A stretch of DNA of 64,000 nt from assembly GCF_000622005.1 (NCBI RefSeq), contig NZ_JHWV01000001.1:4594-68593 (forward strand). The letters are read 5' to 3'. Shown piece by piece: positions 50,878-60,056 of the stretch (positions within the stretch are counted from its first letter, which is position 1; each line of letters opens with the position of its first letter). Made by a program: the position numbers and the translations under genes. Source of the DNA: Anaerovibrio sp. RM50. Lineage in GTDB: Bacteria > Bacillota > Negativicutes > Selenomonadales > Selenomonadaceae. The notes under the pieces are model-generated. The model did no database searches. It worked only from the letters and a program-made list of their open reading frames with translations, and was not told the DNA's origin.

Positions 50878-52351
50878 TCTCCACCTCCTCCACAACTTTA
50901 AACATGGCCTTGGATTTCTGAAGAATCTCATTATACTCAAATTCCGCCTGGGAATCGTAAACTATGCCTGCCCCTGACTGAATAAAGGCATTGTCTCCGT
51001 CAATAACCATAGTTCTAAGGGTTATGCACATATCCATATTTCCATTGAAATCCATATAGCCTACAGTTCCCGAATAAGCCCCACGCTTTACCGGCTCCAG
51101 CTCCTGAATAATCTCCATGGCCCGTAGCTTTGGGGCACCGCTTACAGTTCCTGCCGGGAAACAGGCCTTAATAACGTCCATTGGTGTAAAGCCTTTTTTA
51201 AGGGTTCCCATAACCTCAGAAACCATGTGCATCACGTGGGAGAACCGCTCCACCTCCTGAAGCTTGGTTACCACCACAGTGCCTGGCTCGCTGATGCGTC
51301 CGATATCATTTCTGGCCAGATCCACCAGCATGGCATGCTCTGCCCTCTCCTTTATATCTGCCTTCAGCTCCTTCTCCAGGGCCTGATCCTCCTCCTCGGA
51401 GGACCCACGGCGGCGGGTTCCCGCAATAGGGTAGGTATAAACCTGCTTTCCAGCCACCTTTACCAGCATCTCCGGGGAAGCCGCCACAAACTTCTTCTTG
51501 CCGAAATTCAGATAAAACATATAGGGGGAGGGATTCACCTGACGGAGGCGGCGATAGAAATGAAAGGCGGGCTTGGTAATCTTTTCACGGAACTGTCTTG
51601 AAGGCACAACCTGAAAAATATCTCCTGCCACAATATAGTCCTTGCACTTCTTGATGGTTGAAGCAAAATCAGCAGGCATTTTCCCGTACTTGCCCAGAAA
51701 ATCCACCTTCTCCTTGCGCTTTAACGTCTTTACCTTTGGCGTCTTTACTGCAGCATACAGCTTCTCCTCCAGCTCCTTCATACGCTGCTGAGCCTTTTCG
51801 TATACCTCGGCCAAATCCTCTTCCTTCTTAACATTGGCCAGATAGATAAGCTGTGAAGCATTTTTCTGCTGGTCAAAAACCATGAGAATGCGGCAAATCA
51901 TAAACTGTCCCAAGAGCTCCTCATCTTCCACCTGAACATTGCGCACCCTGTCAAAAACAGCAGATATCTCATAGTTGAAATAGCCCACGGCCCCACCGTT
52001 GGCCAGAGGCAGCTCATAATTTCCGATGGCGCTGTTAAGGCCTGCCATATATTTATTTATGGCAGTTACGGGGTCCCCGTCCACTGCCCGCATTTCGTCC
52101 TCCTCCTGGATCATAAGGCGGTTCTTATATACCTGCAGTTTTACGAAGGGCTCCGCACCAATAAAGGAAAAGCGGCCAAACTTCTGGTGGGCGTCCACAG
52201 ATTCCAGCAGGAATCCCTTTTCTTCCCCCACCAGCTTGTAAAAAATGGAAACAGGGGTATCAAGGTCAGTGGAAATTGGCATACTGAGGGCCACGATATT
52301 AGCTTTTTTCGCCTTCTCCTTAAAATCTTCCAATGATGGTGTCAGCTTCAT
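50855..52351 (-). CDS. trpE: Anthranilate synthase component I
   Basis: 498 residues. Chorismate-binding domain with [36 protein letters not shown] and [12 protein letters not shown]. Converts chorismate to anthranilate. The tryptophan feedback motif is probably near LLESVD in the N-terminal part. Start overlaps the trpA stop (TGAATG). Normal length. Confidence 0.95.
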   Translation of the reverse strand: MKLTPSLEDFKEKAKKANIVALSMPISTDLDTPVSIFYKLVGEEKGFLLESVDAHQKFGRFSFIGAEPFVKLQVYKNRLMIQEEDEMRAVDGDPVTAINKYMAGLNSAIGNYELPLANGGAVGYFNYEISAVFDRVRNVQVEDEELLGQFMICRILMVFDQQKNASQLIYLANVKKEEDLAEVYEKAQQRMKELEEKLYAAVKTPKVKTLKRKEKVDFLGKYGKMPADFASTIKKCKDYIVAGDIFQVVPSRQFREKITKPAFHFYRRLRQVNPSPYMFYLNFGKKKFVAASPEMLVKVAGKQVYTYPIAGTRRRGSSEEEDQALEKELKADIKERAEHAMLVDLARNDIGRISEPGTVVVTKLQEVERFSHVMHMVSEVMGTLKKGFTPMDVIKACFPAGTVSGAPKLRAMEIIQELEPVKRGAYSGTVGYMDFNGNMDMCITLRTMVIDGDNAFIQSGAGIVYDSQAEFEYNEILQKSKAMFKVVEEVENDVVAFR

Positions 52352-53143
52352 TCAGTTCACCTTCTTATCCAGGGCCTGGCGAATATCCCCAATGAGTTTC
52401 CCCGCCTCAGCCAGCTTATTCTCCATTACCAGCTTTACTACTGCAGAGCCCACGATTACAGCATCTGCCCCCTTGGCAGCGTCAACTGCCGCCTCCGGGG
52501 AACCGATACCAAAGCCTACGGCACAAGGTGTATTGGTCTGCTTCTTAACGTGCTCAATAACCTTGTTAATTGGGCTGTAATCGATTTTTCTGACCCCTGT
52601 TACCCCGTTAACAGATACGCAATATATAAAACCGTCTGCCGTGGTGCATGTTTCACTGATGCGTTTGTCGGTAGTGCCAGGCGTTACGAATTCCACCAAA
52701 TGAAGGCCCTGCTCCTTGCATACCCGTTTCATATCCCCGGACTCCTCATGGGGCACATCAGGAATAATAAAGCCATCAAGTCCTGCTGCCTTGGCATCTG
52801 CCGCCAGCTTTTCAAAGCCATAATTCAGCATTACGTTAATATAGCCCATACCCAAAACAGGCACCTGGGTAAATTTGCGGATTTCACGGACCAGCTCCAG
52901 CACCTTTTTAAGAGTCATGCCCTTTTGAATTGCCTCATAGGAGGCTGACTGAATGACCGGCCCATCGGCCATTGGGTCAGAAAATGGAATCCCCAGCTCT
53001 ATTACATCAGCCCCATTATCCACTGCTGTCCTGATTGCCTTAAGGGTGCCCTCAGCATCGGGAATGCCCGCTGTAAGATAAATTACCAGTCCTTTTTTAT
53101 TTTCAGCCTTAAGCTCATTAAATTTATTCTGTAAACGGCTCAT
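52352..53143 (-). CDS. trpA: Tryptophan synthase alpha chain
   Basis: 263 residues from MSRLQNKFNE (ATG at 53143, GGAGAGGAG upstream in trpB). Contains VIELGIPFSDPMADGPVIQS with the catalytic Glu and Asp, and GFGIGSPE near the phosphate site. Splits indole-3-glycerol phosphate and passes indole to TrpB. The start lies just before the trpB stop. Confidence 0.95.
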   Translation of the reverse strand: MSRLQNKFNELKAENKKGLVIYLTAGIPDAEGTLKAIRTAVDNGADVIELGIPFSDPMADGPVIQSASYEAIQKGMTLKKVLELVREIRKFTQVPVLGMGYINVMLNYGFEKLAADAKAAGLDGFIIPDVPHEESGDMKRVCKEQGLHLVEFVTPGTTDKRISETCTTADGFIYCVSVNGVTGVRKIDYSPINKVIEHVKKQTNTPCAVGFGIGSPEAAVDAAKGADAVIVGSAVVKLVMENKLAEAGKLIGDIRQALDKKVN

Positions 53144-53145
53144 AA

Positions 53146-54330
53146 TCAAATCTCCTCTCCCAATACCTTTGCCACCTGCTGCACGTCCTTGTCCCCACGG
53201 CCGGACAGGGTAACAACCACCACTTCGTCCTTCTTAGTATTTGGCATGAGCTTTTCAAGATATGCCAAGGCGTGGGAGCTTTCAACAGCGGGAATAATTC
53301 CCTCCTCCCTACAAAGGAGCTGGAAGGCATCAATTGCCTCCTTGTCGTTGATGCCCACATATTTCACCACGCCCTCCTCGTGGAACATGGCATGCTCCGG
53401 ACCTACCCCCGGATAATCAAGGCCTGCGGAAATGGAGTAAACCTCTATAACCTGGCCGTCATCGTCCTGGGCCAGATAGCTGTAAGCACCATGAAGGACG
53501 CCGGGACGGCTGGCAGGATTGGAAAGGGTCTGGGCATTGTCCCCCACCGCAGGGCCACGGCCAGCGGCCTCCACCCCAAACTTCTTTACATTCTTATCAT
53601 TTCTGAATTCATAGAAGGTGCCAATGGCATTGGAGCCGCCTCCCACACAGGCTATGAGGTAATCAAGACGTCCCCCTGCCTCATCCTTGATCTGCTCCCT
53701 GATTTCCCTGCCAATAACGGACTGAAAATCCCGTACCATGGTTGGATATGGGTGAGGTCCCACGGCGGAACCGATAATGTAATGAGTATCATCAATATGT
53801 GCCGCCCAATAGCGGATTGCCTCGCTGGTGGCGTCCTTTAAGGTGGAGGTACCAGTTGTTACGGGAACCACCTCGGCTCCCAGAAGCTTCATTCTGAACA
53901 CGTTCAGCTTCTGACGCTCCATATCCACAGCCCCCATAAACACCTTGCAATCCATTCCAAAGAGGGCTGCCACCGTCGCAGTGGCCACGCCGTGCTGACC
54001 GGCTCCTGTTTCTGCAATAACCCTGTTTTTACCCATTCTCTTGGCCAGCAGCACCTGCCCCAGGGCATTGTTAATCTTATGGGCCCCGGTGTGAAGCAAA
54101 TCCTCTCTCTTCAGGAATATCTTTGCCCCACCGTAATGCTTGGTAAGCTTCTCCGCATAATAGAGAAGGGTTGGACGGCCCGCATACTCCACATAATACT
54201 TTCTTAAATCTGCCAGAAATTCCGGATCGTTCTTATATTTCTCATAGGCTGCCTCCAACTCTGTCAACACAGGCATTACAATTTCAGGTACATACTGACC
54301 GCCATATTTTCCAAATCTTCCCTTTGACAT
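53146..54330 (-). CDS. trpB: Tryptophan synthase beta chain
   Basis: 394 residues. PLP lysine in [13 protein letters not shown] and the glycine-rich phosphate loop [10 protein letters not shown]. Joins indole and serine to tryptophan. This is the TrpB1 form that pairs with TrpA. Start behind GAGGAGGAAGAAATT. Confidence 0.96.
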   Translation of the reverse strand: MSKGRFGKYGGQYVPEIVMPVLTELEAAYEKYKNDPEFLADLRKYYVEYAGRPTLLYYAEKLTKHYGGAKIFLKREDLLHTGAHKINNALGQVLLAKRMGKNRVIAETGAGQHGVATATVAALFGMDCKVFMGAVDMERQKLNVFRMKLLGAEVVPVTTGTSTLKDATSEAIRYWAAHIDDTHYIIGSAVGPHPYPTMVRDFQSVIGREIREQIKDEAGGRLDYLIACVGGGSNAIGTFYEFRNDKNVKKFGVEAAGRGPAVGDNAQTLSNPASRPGVLHGAYSYLAQDDDGQVIEVYSISAGLDYPGVGPEHAMFHEEGVVKYVGINDKEAIDAFQLLCREEGIIPAVESSHALAYLEKLMPNTKKDEVVVVTLSGRGDKDVQQVAKVLGEEI

Positions 54331-54383
54331 AATTTCTTCCTCCTCAGCTTACTTCAACGCTCTATAAAAATACTTTTTCTTTT

Positions 54384-55154
54384 TCACATCAGGGCAAATT
54401 CCCGGGTGGTCCTTTCCACATCCTTTGCCGTGGACAGCCCCTCACCCACCAATATGCCATCTACTCCGGCTTCATGAAGGAGCCTTACCTCCTCCAGGGT
54501 ATGTATACCACTTTCACTGATTACCGTGCGGTTATCCTCCACCAGGGGCAGCAGTTCCAGAGTATTATCAATGGTGGTTTTAAAAATCTTCAGGTTTCGG
54601 TTGTTTATCCCAATAAACTTGGCGGGAGTCTTCATGGCCTTTTCCATATCCTCCCTGTCATGGACCTCCACAAGGGCATCCATGCCCAGACTCCAGGTCA
54701 AATTCAGATAATCCTCCAGCTGCTTTTGGTCAAGTATCCTGGCTATCAGCAGAACTGCATCTGCCCCCAGCATTCTTGCCTCGTAAATCTGGTATTCGTC
54801 AATAATGAAATCCTTGCGCAGAAGGGGAATTTTTACTGTCTTTCTCACCTCCGCCAAATCCTCATTCTTGCCTAAAAAGTGAGGATCCGTGTGTACTGAC
54901 AGCATGCTGGCCCCATTTTTTTCATACATTCTGGCCAATTCCAGCACAGAATAGGAATGATTAAATTTCCCCTTGGAAGGTGACTGTAGCTTGCACTCGG
55001 CTATCAGGTTCCACTCCCTTTTATTAAACTGGGAGCACATGGCAAAGTTTCCCTTTTCCAGCCGCTCCTTCAAATCCTTCAAGGGAAGCCGTGCCTTGGC
55101 AGCTTCCACAATATCCCTTTTTTCGGCAACGATTTCTGCTAAATAATCTCTCAT
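54384..55154 (-). CDS. trpC: Indole-3-glycerol phosphate synthase
   Basis: 256 residues. IAECKLQSPSKG with catalytic Lys and Glu, LLRKDFIIDEYQI and ISESGIHTLEEV are present. Ring-closes CdRP to indole-glycerol phosphate. Start overlaps the trpF stop by four bases. 53 bases separate it from trpB. Confidence 0.95.
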   Translation of the reverse strand: MRDYLAEIVAEKRDIVEAAKARLPLKDLKERLEKGNFAMCSQFNKREWNLIAECKLQSPSKGKFNHSYSVLELARMYEKNGASMLSVHTDPHFLGKNEDLAEVRKTVKIPLLRKDFIIDEYQIYEARMLGADAVLLIARILDQKQLEDYLNLTWSLGMDALVEVHDREDMEKAMKTPAKFIGINNRNLKIFKTTIDNTLELLPLVEDNRTVISESGIHTLEEVRLLHEAGVDGILVGEGLSTAKDVERTTREFALM

Positions 55155-55768
55155 GCTTCCACCACTTTCTTTCCTGCCGCTGACAAGAATTTTCTGATCA
55201 GCTCCGGTGACTTCCTTCCATCTATTTCCATGGCCCCTGAGGCATCTATGCCATAGGGATCAAATATCGTTATGGCCTCCTGCAAGGTGTCGGCGGATAT
55301 TCCGCCGGCTATTATATATGGCTTTTTCAGTCTCTTTATGGTGCTGGCGGCCTCCCGCCATTTAAAGGCGATGCCGCTGCCCCCCACAGTATTTTTGCTG
55401 TAGCTGTCTATAAGGATAAACTCTGCGGGATAGGCCTCCGCCCCTTCCACCGAGAAGTCCTCGCCATAGCGGAATGCTTTTATAATGGGCTTTTGTATTT
55501 TCTCAGCGTACTTTATACTTTCATGTCCATGGAGCTGAACCATATCAAGGCCACAATATTCAGCCAGTTTAATAACCTCGTCCAGGGGCTGGTCAACAAA
55601 AACCCCCACTTTTTTCACCCCATGAACCATGCTGCATATATCCTTTACTATGGACGGGGGACAAAAGCGCCTGAATCTGTCGCTCATAATGAAGCCCATA
55701 AAATCTGCTGTGCTGGCCGCCCTGGCCGCTTCCATATCCCTTATGCCGCATATCTTTACCCTTGCCAT
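55151..55768 (-). CDS. trpF: Phosphoribosylanthranilate isomerase
   Basis: 205 residues from MARVKICGIRD (ATG at 55768 behind AAAAGGTGAGAAGC). KICGIR with the catalytic Cys, LVQLHGHE-type block and the DS/G-rich phosphate loops (IIAGGISADT, IDASGAMEIDGRK). First structural gene of the operon; unusual, since trpE or trpD normally leads. Confidence 0.94.
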   Translation of the reverse strand: MARVKICGIRDMEAARAASTADFMGFIMSDRFRRFCPPSIVKDICSMVHGVKKVGVFVDQPLDEVIKLAEYCGLDMVQLHGHESIKYAEKIQKPIIKAFRYGEDFSVEGAEAYPAEFILIDSYSKNTVGGSGIAFKWREAASTIKRLKKPYIIAGGISADTLQEAITIFDPYGIDASGAMEIDGRKSPELIRKFLSAAGKKVVEA

Positions 55769-55785
55769 GCTTCTCACCTTTTCCA

Positions 55786-56165
55786 AAATAAAAAACCACT
55801 TCACTCCATGTACAACCCTTTACAGTTATACATGGGGCGAAATGGTTTCGCTGTGCCACCCAATTTCAGTGATATACCTCCATGTAATAAAAAAACATTT
55901 CATCCCTTACCGAGATAAAATGTCTATGCCACTGGTAATATCACCCTCTTAAGTACGGGAACCATGTCCGATACCGCAGCCCAATAACGGTGGCAACCGT
56001 TCCAGCCTAATAACGTACTCCCGCTTTCGGTGGACTCTCTTGGGACCATTCACCAAACGCTTTTCACAGGTCATTCCACCTCCGAACAAATCGGCACCTG
56101 CTCGCTATCAAAAGTTGGATTGGCTACTATTTCCCAATCAATGATTTGGATATTCAATTATCAAC
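55786..56165 (-). promoter_or_regulatory. T-box riboswitch leader of the trp operon, with two tandem terminators
   Basis: The leader carries a long folded 5' region (Stem I-like, 56000-56150), then a first T-box-like block (AGAGGGTGATATTACC, 55934-55949) with a terminator (ACATTTCATC / GATAAAATGT arms, 55895-55923, T-tract after), then the T-box GGGTGGCACAGCG (55849-55861) with a second long terminator (55794-55847, T-tract after). Uncharged tRNA-Trp is the likely ligand from the genes controlled; the exact specifier codon was not proven, though a TGG lies in a suitable part of the leader. Confidence 0.82.
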
Positions 56166-56171
56166 ACCGCT

Positions 56172-56200
56172 ATAATAATATAAATTTCACTGGCTGTCAA
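56172..56200 (-). promoter_or_regulatory. trp operon promoter
   Basis: Minus strand -35 TTGACA (56195-56200), 17-base spacer, -10 TATTAT (56172-56177). It lies 34 bases after the previous gene and starts the T-box leader. Confidence 0.85.
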
Positions 56201-56233
56201 CAAAAAATGTAAACTTTTGCATTTTTATTGATT

Positions 56234-56632
56234 TTACACCAAAAAACTGTAAATCATATAAACTGCCAAGCCAACTATAACCGCCAATACCATCAATGGC
56301 AGGGCCACAAAAACAAGTCCCGCAATGAGCAATGCTATGGCAATGGCGAACAATACCTTTGTCAGCGTACCCCCTCCGGAGGAAAAGCGGATAATCCGGG
56401 GCCCCTTACTGGAGCCTCCGGAACCGCCAAAACTGCCATAAGTGCTATATGTGCCATAGGAATTATCAGTATTTCCGGCCTGGCCACTCCCCTGGTCATA
56501 GCCGTTTTCATCGATAGTTATGCCGTCATAAGCGTTAATCTCAGACTTTTCCATAATACGCACATTGCCCTGGGCACAATTTGGGCATGTGCCATCCATA
56601 TTAAGCTGACTGCCGCACTTCTGACAAATCAT
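56234..56632 (-). CDS. Zinc-ribbon membrane protein
   Basis: 132 residues. A four-cysteine zinc ribbon at the N-terminus (MICQKCGSQLNMDGTCPNC; Cys 3, 6, 16, 19), a Gly/Ser/Tyr-rich flexible linker (STYGSFGGSGGSSKGP), and a C-terminal hydrophobic region of ~45 residues (FAIAIALLIAGLVFVALPLM ...) forming one long or two short membrane helices. Not a named family. Last gene of the folate cluster, so likely co-transcribed. Confidence 0.75.
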   Translation of the reverse strand: MICQKCGSQLNMDGTCPNCAQGNVRIMEKSEINAYDGITIDENGYDQGSGQAGNTDNSYGTYSTYGSFGGSGGSSKGPRIIRFSSGGGTLTKVLFAIAIALLIAGLVFVALPLMVLAVIVGLAVYMIYSFLV

Positions 56633-56647
56633 AACTATTCTCTCCTT

Positions 56648-57169
56648 TTACGCTTCCCGTCTTTGACGTATTCTCTTAATCAGCACCATATCGTCCTTGT
56701 CTCTGGCATGAAGAAGGTAATCCCCGATAAATTTACCTTTTATCCGAAGGCCCGGGGCAATCTCAGACAATGGAACCAGCACAAATGCCCTGTCCAGCAT
56801 ATGTTTATGAGGCAAGGTGAGCTCAGGGGTATCCATTTCCACCCCTTCAATATAAAGAAGGTCCAAATCGATGGTGCGAGGACCCCAATGAGTGTGACGA
56901 ACACGTCCCAGCTGCTCTTCTATATCCTGACACACATGGAGGAGTTCCAAAGGTTCAAGCTCTGTTCTCACACACATGGCACCATTGAAAAACAATGGCT
57001 GGTCGGTTTTGCCCCATGGTGGTGTTTCATAGAAGGAGGATACACTAACTAAATGAATTTTTTCTGAAGCCGCCAACATTTTTATAGCTTTTCTGATGGT
57101 GGCTTCCTTATCCCCCATGTTGGAACCGATACTGATGTAGCACTCATACGTCTTACTCATTTCACTCAT
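56648..57169 (-). CDS. folK: 2-amino-4-hydroxy-6-hydroxymethyldihydropteridine pyrophosphokinase
   Basis: 173 residues. CYISIGSNMGDKEATI at the N-terminus, then FYETPPWG and RVRHTHWGPRTIDLDLLYIE, the HPPK signature. Transfers pyrophosphate from ATP to the pterin in folate synthesis. An ATG three codons later (MSKTYECYIS) may be the true start. Next to folB and folP as usual. Confidence 0.93.
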   Translation of the reverse strand: MSEMSKTYECYISIGSNMGDKEATIRKAIKMLAASEKIHLVSVSSFYETPPWGKTDQPLFFNGAMCVRTELEPLELLHVCQDIEEQLGRVRHTHWGPRTIDLDLLYIEGVEMDTPELTLPHKHMLDRAFVLVPLSEIAPGLRIKGKFIGDYLLHARDKDDMVLIKRIRQRREA

Positions 57170-57216
57170 TCCTTTACTTGCTCTAAAAAAACATAACTCT
57201 CTATATTTAAATACAC

Positions 57217-57591
57217 TTAAATATATTCACGTCGCTGACGCCGGATTTTTACCCCTACGTCCTTAAAAACGCCGGGTATTGGAGCCCCGGGCTTATGAAT
57301 GGTGATTTCCAGGCCATCCACCAGGGGAAAGCCCTCAAATACTGCTTTGGCAATTCTATCTGCAAGATATTCCAGAAGCTTGAAGGGAACCCCTTCCACG
57401 ATTTCCTTCACTTTGGCAAAAACCTCTGCATAATTTACAGTGGCCGCCAAATCATCTGTAATCCCTGCCTCATGCAGATCCAACTCCATGGCCAGATCTA
57501 CAATAAACCGCTGACCCAGCCGCTGTTCCTCCGGCAGCACCCCATGCCTGCCAAAAAATTCCATACCTTCCAGATATATGCTATCCGTCAT
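57217..57591 (-). CDS. folB: Dihydroneopterin aldolase
   Basis: 124 residues from the ATG behind GGAGGCGAAACC. IYLEGMEFFGRHGVLPEEQR at the start and the conserved VNYAEVFAKVKEIVEG, LLEYLADRIA and HKPGAPIPG. Makes hydroxymethyl-dihydropterin from dihydroneopterin. Overlaps the folP stop. Confidence 0.93.
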   Translation of the reverse strand: MTDSIYLEGMEFFGRHGVLPEEQRLGQRFIVDLAMELDLHEAGITDDLAATVNYAEVFAKVKEIVEGVPFKLLEYLADRIAKAVFEGFPLVDGLEITIHKPGAPIPGVFKDVGVKIRRQRREYI

Positions 57592-58439
57592 GGTTTCGCC
57601 TCCAAAATAGCATCTGTTATGCGACACATACGGGAAATAGGCAAAACATCGTGTACCCGCATAATTTCGCATCCCTTCATTATGCCTATAACACAGGTGG
57701 CCCCAGTGGCTTCCATCCTTTCCTCCACCGGCAGATTCAAGGTATTCCCAATGAAGCTTTTGCGGCTGGTTCCCAAAAGCACAGGATAGTCACTGCCATC
57801 TATGTTTTTTATTTTCTCCAGATTCTGCATTACATAAAGATTACCTTCCACGGTTTTGCCAAAGCCTATACCCGGATCAAGGATAATATTTTCCTCCTTC
57901 ATTCCGGCTGCTCTGGCTGTCTTTATGCTCTCACAGAAAAAATCCCTCATGGAATCCATTATATCCATGTTGTATTCCTTGGAATCCCGGTTGTGCATAA
58001 CCACCACCGGCAAATCATATTTGGCAGCAACCCGGGCCATTTGCCCCGGCTCCTCCTTATATTGGAGGCCCCAAATATCATTAAGTATATGTACCCCCTT
58101 TGAGGCCGCATATTCAGCAGTATCGGCCTTAAAGGTGTCAATGGAAACGGGCACCGGGCATTCCCTCAGCACCGGCTCCAAAAACTGGCTGAGCCTTTCT
58201 ATTTCCTCATCTGCAGACATGGTCTTAAAACCGGGTCTGCTGGATTCAGCTCCTATATCTATAATATCAGCCCCTGCAGCCACCATTTCCCTCATGTGCT
58301 TCAGCGCATGATCCAGTGTGTTCCATTTTCCCCCATCGGAAAAGGAATCAGGGGTAACATTCAAAATCCCCATAATCAGTGTTCTGGAGCCAATCTCCAG
58401 GCTCTTTCCATCAGCCCACTGATAATATCTCTTACTCAT
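57588..58439 (-). CDS. folP: Dihydropteroate synthase
   Basis: 283 residues from the ATG within the folE stop region. LIMGILNVTPDSFSDGGKW (pterin site), DIGAESSRPG, ILNDIWG, VVMHNRDS and ILDPGIGFGKT are all present. Joins p-aminobenzoate to the pterin; the target of sulfonamides. Eight-base overlap with folE. Confidence 0.95.
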   Translation of the reverse strand: MSKRYYQWADGKSLEIGSRTLIMGILNVTPDSFSDGGKWNTLDHALKHMREMVAAGADIIDIGAESSRPGFKTMSADEEIERLSQFLEPVLRECPVPVSIDTFKADTAEYAASKGVHILNDIWGLQYKEEPGQMARVAAKYDLPVVVMHNRDSKEYNMDIMDSMRDFFCESIKTARAAGMKEENIILDPGIGFGKTVEGNLYVMQNLEKIKNIDGSDYPVLLGTSRKSFIGNTLNLPVEERMEATGATCVIGIMKGCEIMRVHDVLPISRMCRITDAILEAKP

Positions 58440-58998
58440 TATTATCCCATCCCAACATATTCCAGGCCTGATGATAGCTCTCCCTATCACTCTTAAAGCA
58501 GCCACGGGTGGAAGATGTTATGGTCTTGGAGCCGTGGGCCATATCACCCCGCATAATCATGCAGAGCTGCTGGGCCTCCACGATTACCAGAACCCCGTCA
58601 GCCTTTAACCCCTGCTCCACGGCCCGGGCAATATCCTCAGTCATGCGCTCCTGGAGCTGTGGTCTGTGGGAAATAATTTCCACCATGCGGGTAAACTTGC
58701 TGAAGCCCGCAATAGAGCCCTCATGAGGCTTGTAGGCAATGGACACCTTGCCGAAGAAAGGCACAAGATGGTGCTCGCACATGGAATAAAAGGGAATATC
58801 CCTTACAGCCACTATGCCCTCATTTTCCACCTTGAAAAGTTCCCCCCATACATCTCCTGTGGTGGCATTTATTCCATTGAACAGGTACTCATACATCCCT
58901 GCAACCCGCTCAGGGGTCTTTTCCATTCCCGAGGCCTTGAGATCCACTCCCACCGCTTCCAGAAAATCCTGCATGGCCTGTACAGCTTTTTTGTTCAT
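58432..58998 (-). CDS. folE: GTP cyclohydrolase I
   Basis: 188 residues. Zinc and catalytic motif SMCEHHLVPFFGKVSIAY, then FSKFTRMVEI and the late CMIMRG block. First step of folate and also of queuosine synthesis from GTP. Four bases after queA, which fits sharing of the GTP-cyclohydrolase product. Confidence 0.95.
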   Translation of the reverse strand: MNKKAVQAMQDFLEAVGVDLKASGMEKTPERVAGMYEYLFNGINATTGDVWGELFKVENEGIVAVRDIPFYSMCEHHLVPFFGKVSIAYKPHEGSIAGFSKFTRMVEIISHRPQLQERMTEDIARAVEQGLKADGVLVIVEAQQLCMIMRGDMAHGSKTITSSTRGCFKSDRESYHQAWNMLGWDNNE

Positions 58999-59002
58999 AG
59001 AA

Positions 59003-60034
59003 TTATCCCTTCCGTTTAATCATCATAGCATCCCCAAATGAAAAGAATCTATATTTCTCCTCCACTGCCTTTTCATAAGCCTTCAGCACGAACTCCCGCC
59101 CCGCAAAAGCACTTATGAGCATTATAAGGGTTGACTTTGGCAGATGGAAATTCGTAATAATTCCATCTACTATTTTAAACTCATATCCAGGATAAATAAA
59201 GATATTTGTCCAATCAGTACGTCCATTTATCTCTCCCACAGCCGTAGCCGCAGATTCCAGGGTACGGATTGATGTGGTGCCCACGGCAATAACCCTTTTT
59301 CCCGAAGCCTTGGTGGACTTAATGAGGTCTGCCGTTTCCTGAGGAATACTGTAATATTCCTTGTGCATAACGTGTTCCTCAATATTGTCAACGCTTACGG
59401 GTCTGAAGGTCCCCAGACCCACATGAAGGGTAACAAAGCCTAAATTTATCCCCATTTCCTTCAGTTCTGCCATCTGCTCCTTTGTGAAGTGCAGTCCCGC
59501 AGTTGGTGCGGCGGCAGAGCCCTTTTCTCGGGAATAAACTGTCTGGTAGCGCTCGCTGTCCTCCAGCTTTTCATGGATATACGGCGGCAGAGGTGTCTCC
59601 CCCAGACGGTCAAGAATCTCCTCAAAAATGCCTTCATAATTAAATTTTACGATACGGCCCCCAAAATCCGTGCTGTCCTGCACAGTACAGGTAAGCTCAT
59701 CGCTGAAGCGCACCACCTGGCCCTCACGGGCCTTTCTGCCAGGCTTTACAAGTGTTTCCCAAGTATCACCGTCAATGCGTCTAAGGAGGAAAACCTCCAC
59801 CTTGCCGCCGGTGCCCTCACGCCAGCCCAAAAGTCTGGCGGGCAATACCCGGGTATCATTGAAAATCAGGGTATCCCCCGGCTCCAAATATTCCTTTAAA
59901 TCGTAAAAATGTCTGTGCTCTATAGTTTCATCCACAGGATCCAGCACCATGAGACGGGAGGAATTTCTTGGCTCCACCGGTGTCTGGGCAATAAGCTCCT
60001 CTGGCAAATTATAGTCAAAATCAGTTAATTTCAT
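59003..60034 (-). CDS. queA: S-adenosylmethionine:tRNA ribosyltransferase-isomerase
   Basis: 343 residues, full length. Begins [20 protein letters not shown] and has [24 protein letters not shown] and GTTSIRTLE, the QueA pattern. Adds the cyclopentenediol precursor (epoxyqueuosine) to tRNA anticodon position 34. Separated from the SpoIID-like gene by 22 bases. Confidence 0.95.
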   Translation of the reverse strand: MKLTDFDYNLPEELIAQTPVEPRNSSRLMVLDPVDETIEHRHFYDLKEYLEPGDTLIFNDTRVLPARLLGWREGTGGKVEVFLLRRIDGDTWETLVKPGRKAREGQVVRFSDELTCTVQDSTDFGGRIVKFNYEGIFEEILDRLGETPLPPYIHEKLEDSERYQTVYSREKGSAAAPTAGLHFTKEQMAELKEMGINLGFVTLHVGLGTFRPVSVDNIEEHVMHKEYYSIPQETADLIKSTKASGKRVIAVGTTSIRTLESAATAVGEINGRTDWTNIFIYPGYEFKIVDGIITNFHLPKSTLIMLISAFAGREFVLKAYEKAVEEKYRFFSFGDAMMIKRKG

Positions 60035-60056
60035 TCTTTAAGTTATCTCCCAAAAA

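Noticed and set aside
56228-57052. 274-codon rightward frame across the zinc-ribbon and folK genes
   Set aside because: Covers two well-supported minus-strand genes and has no motif.
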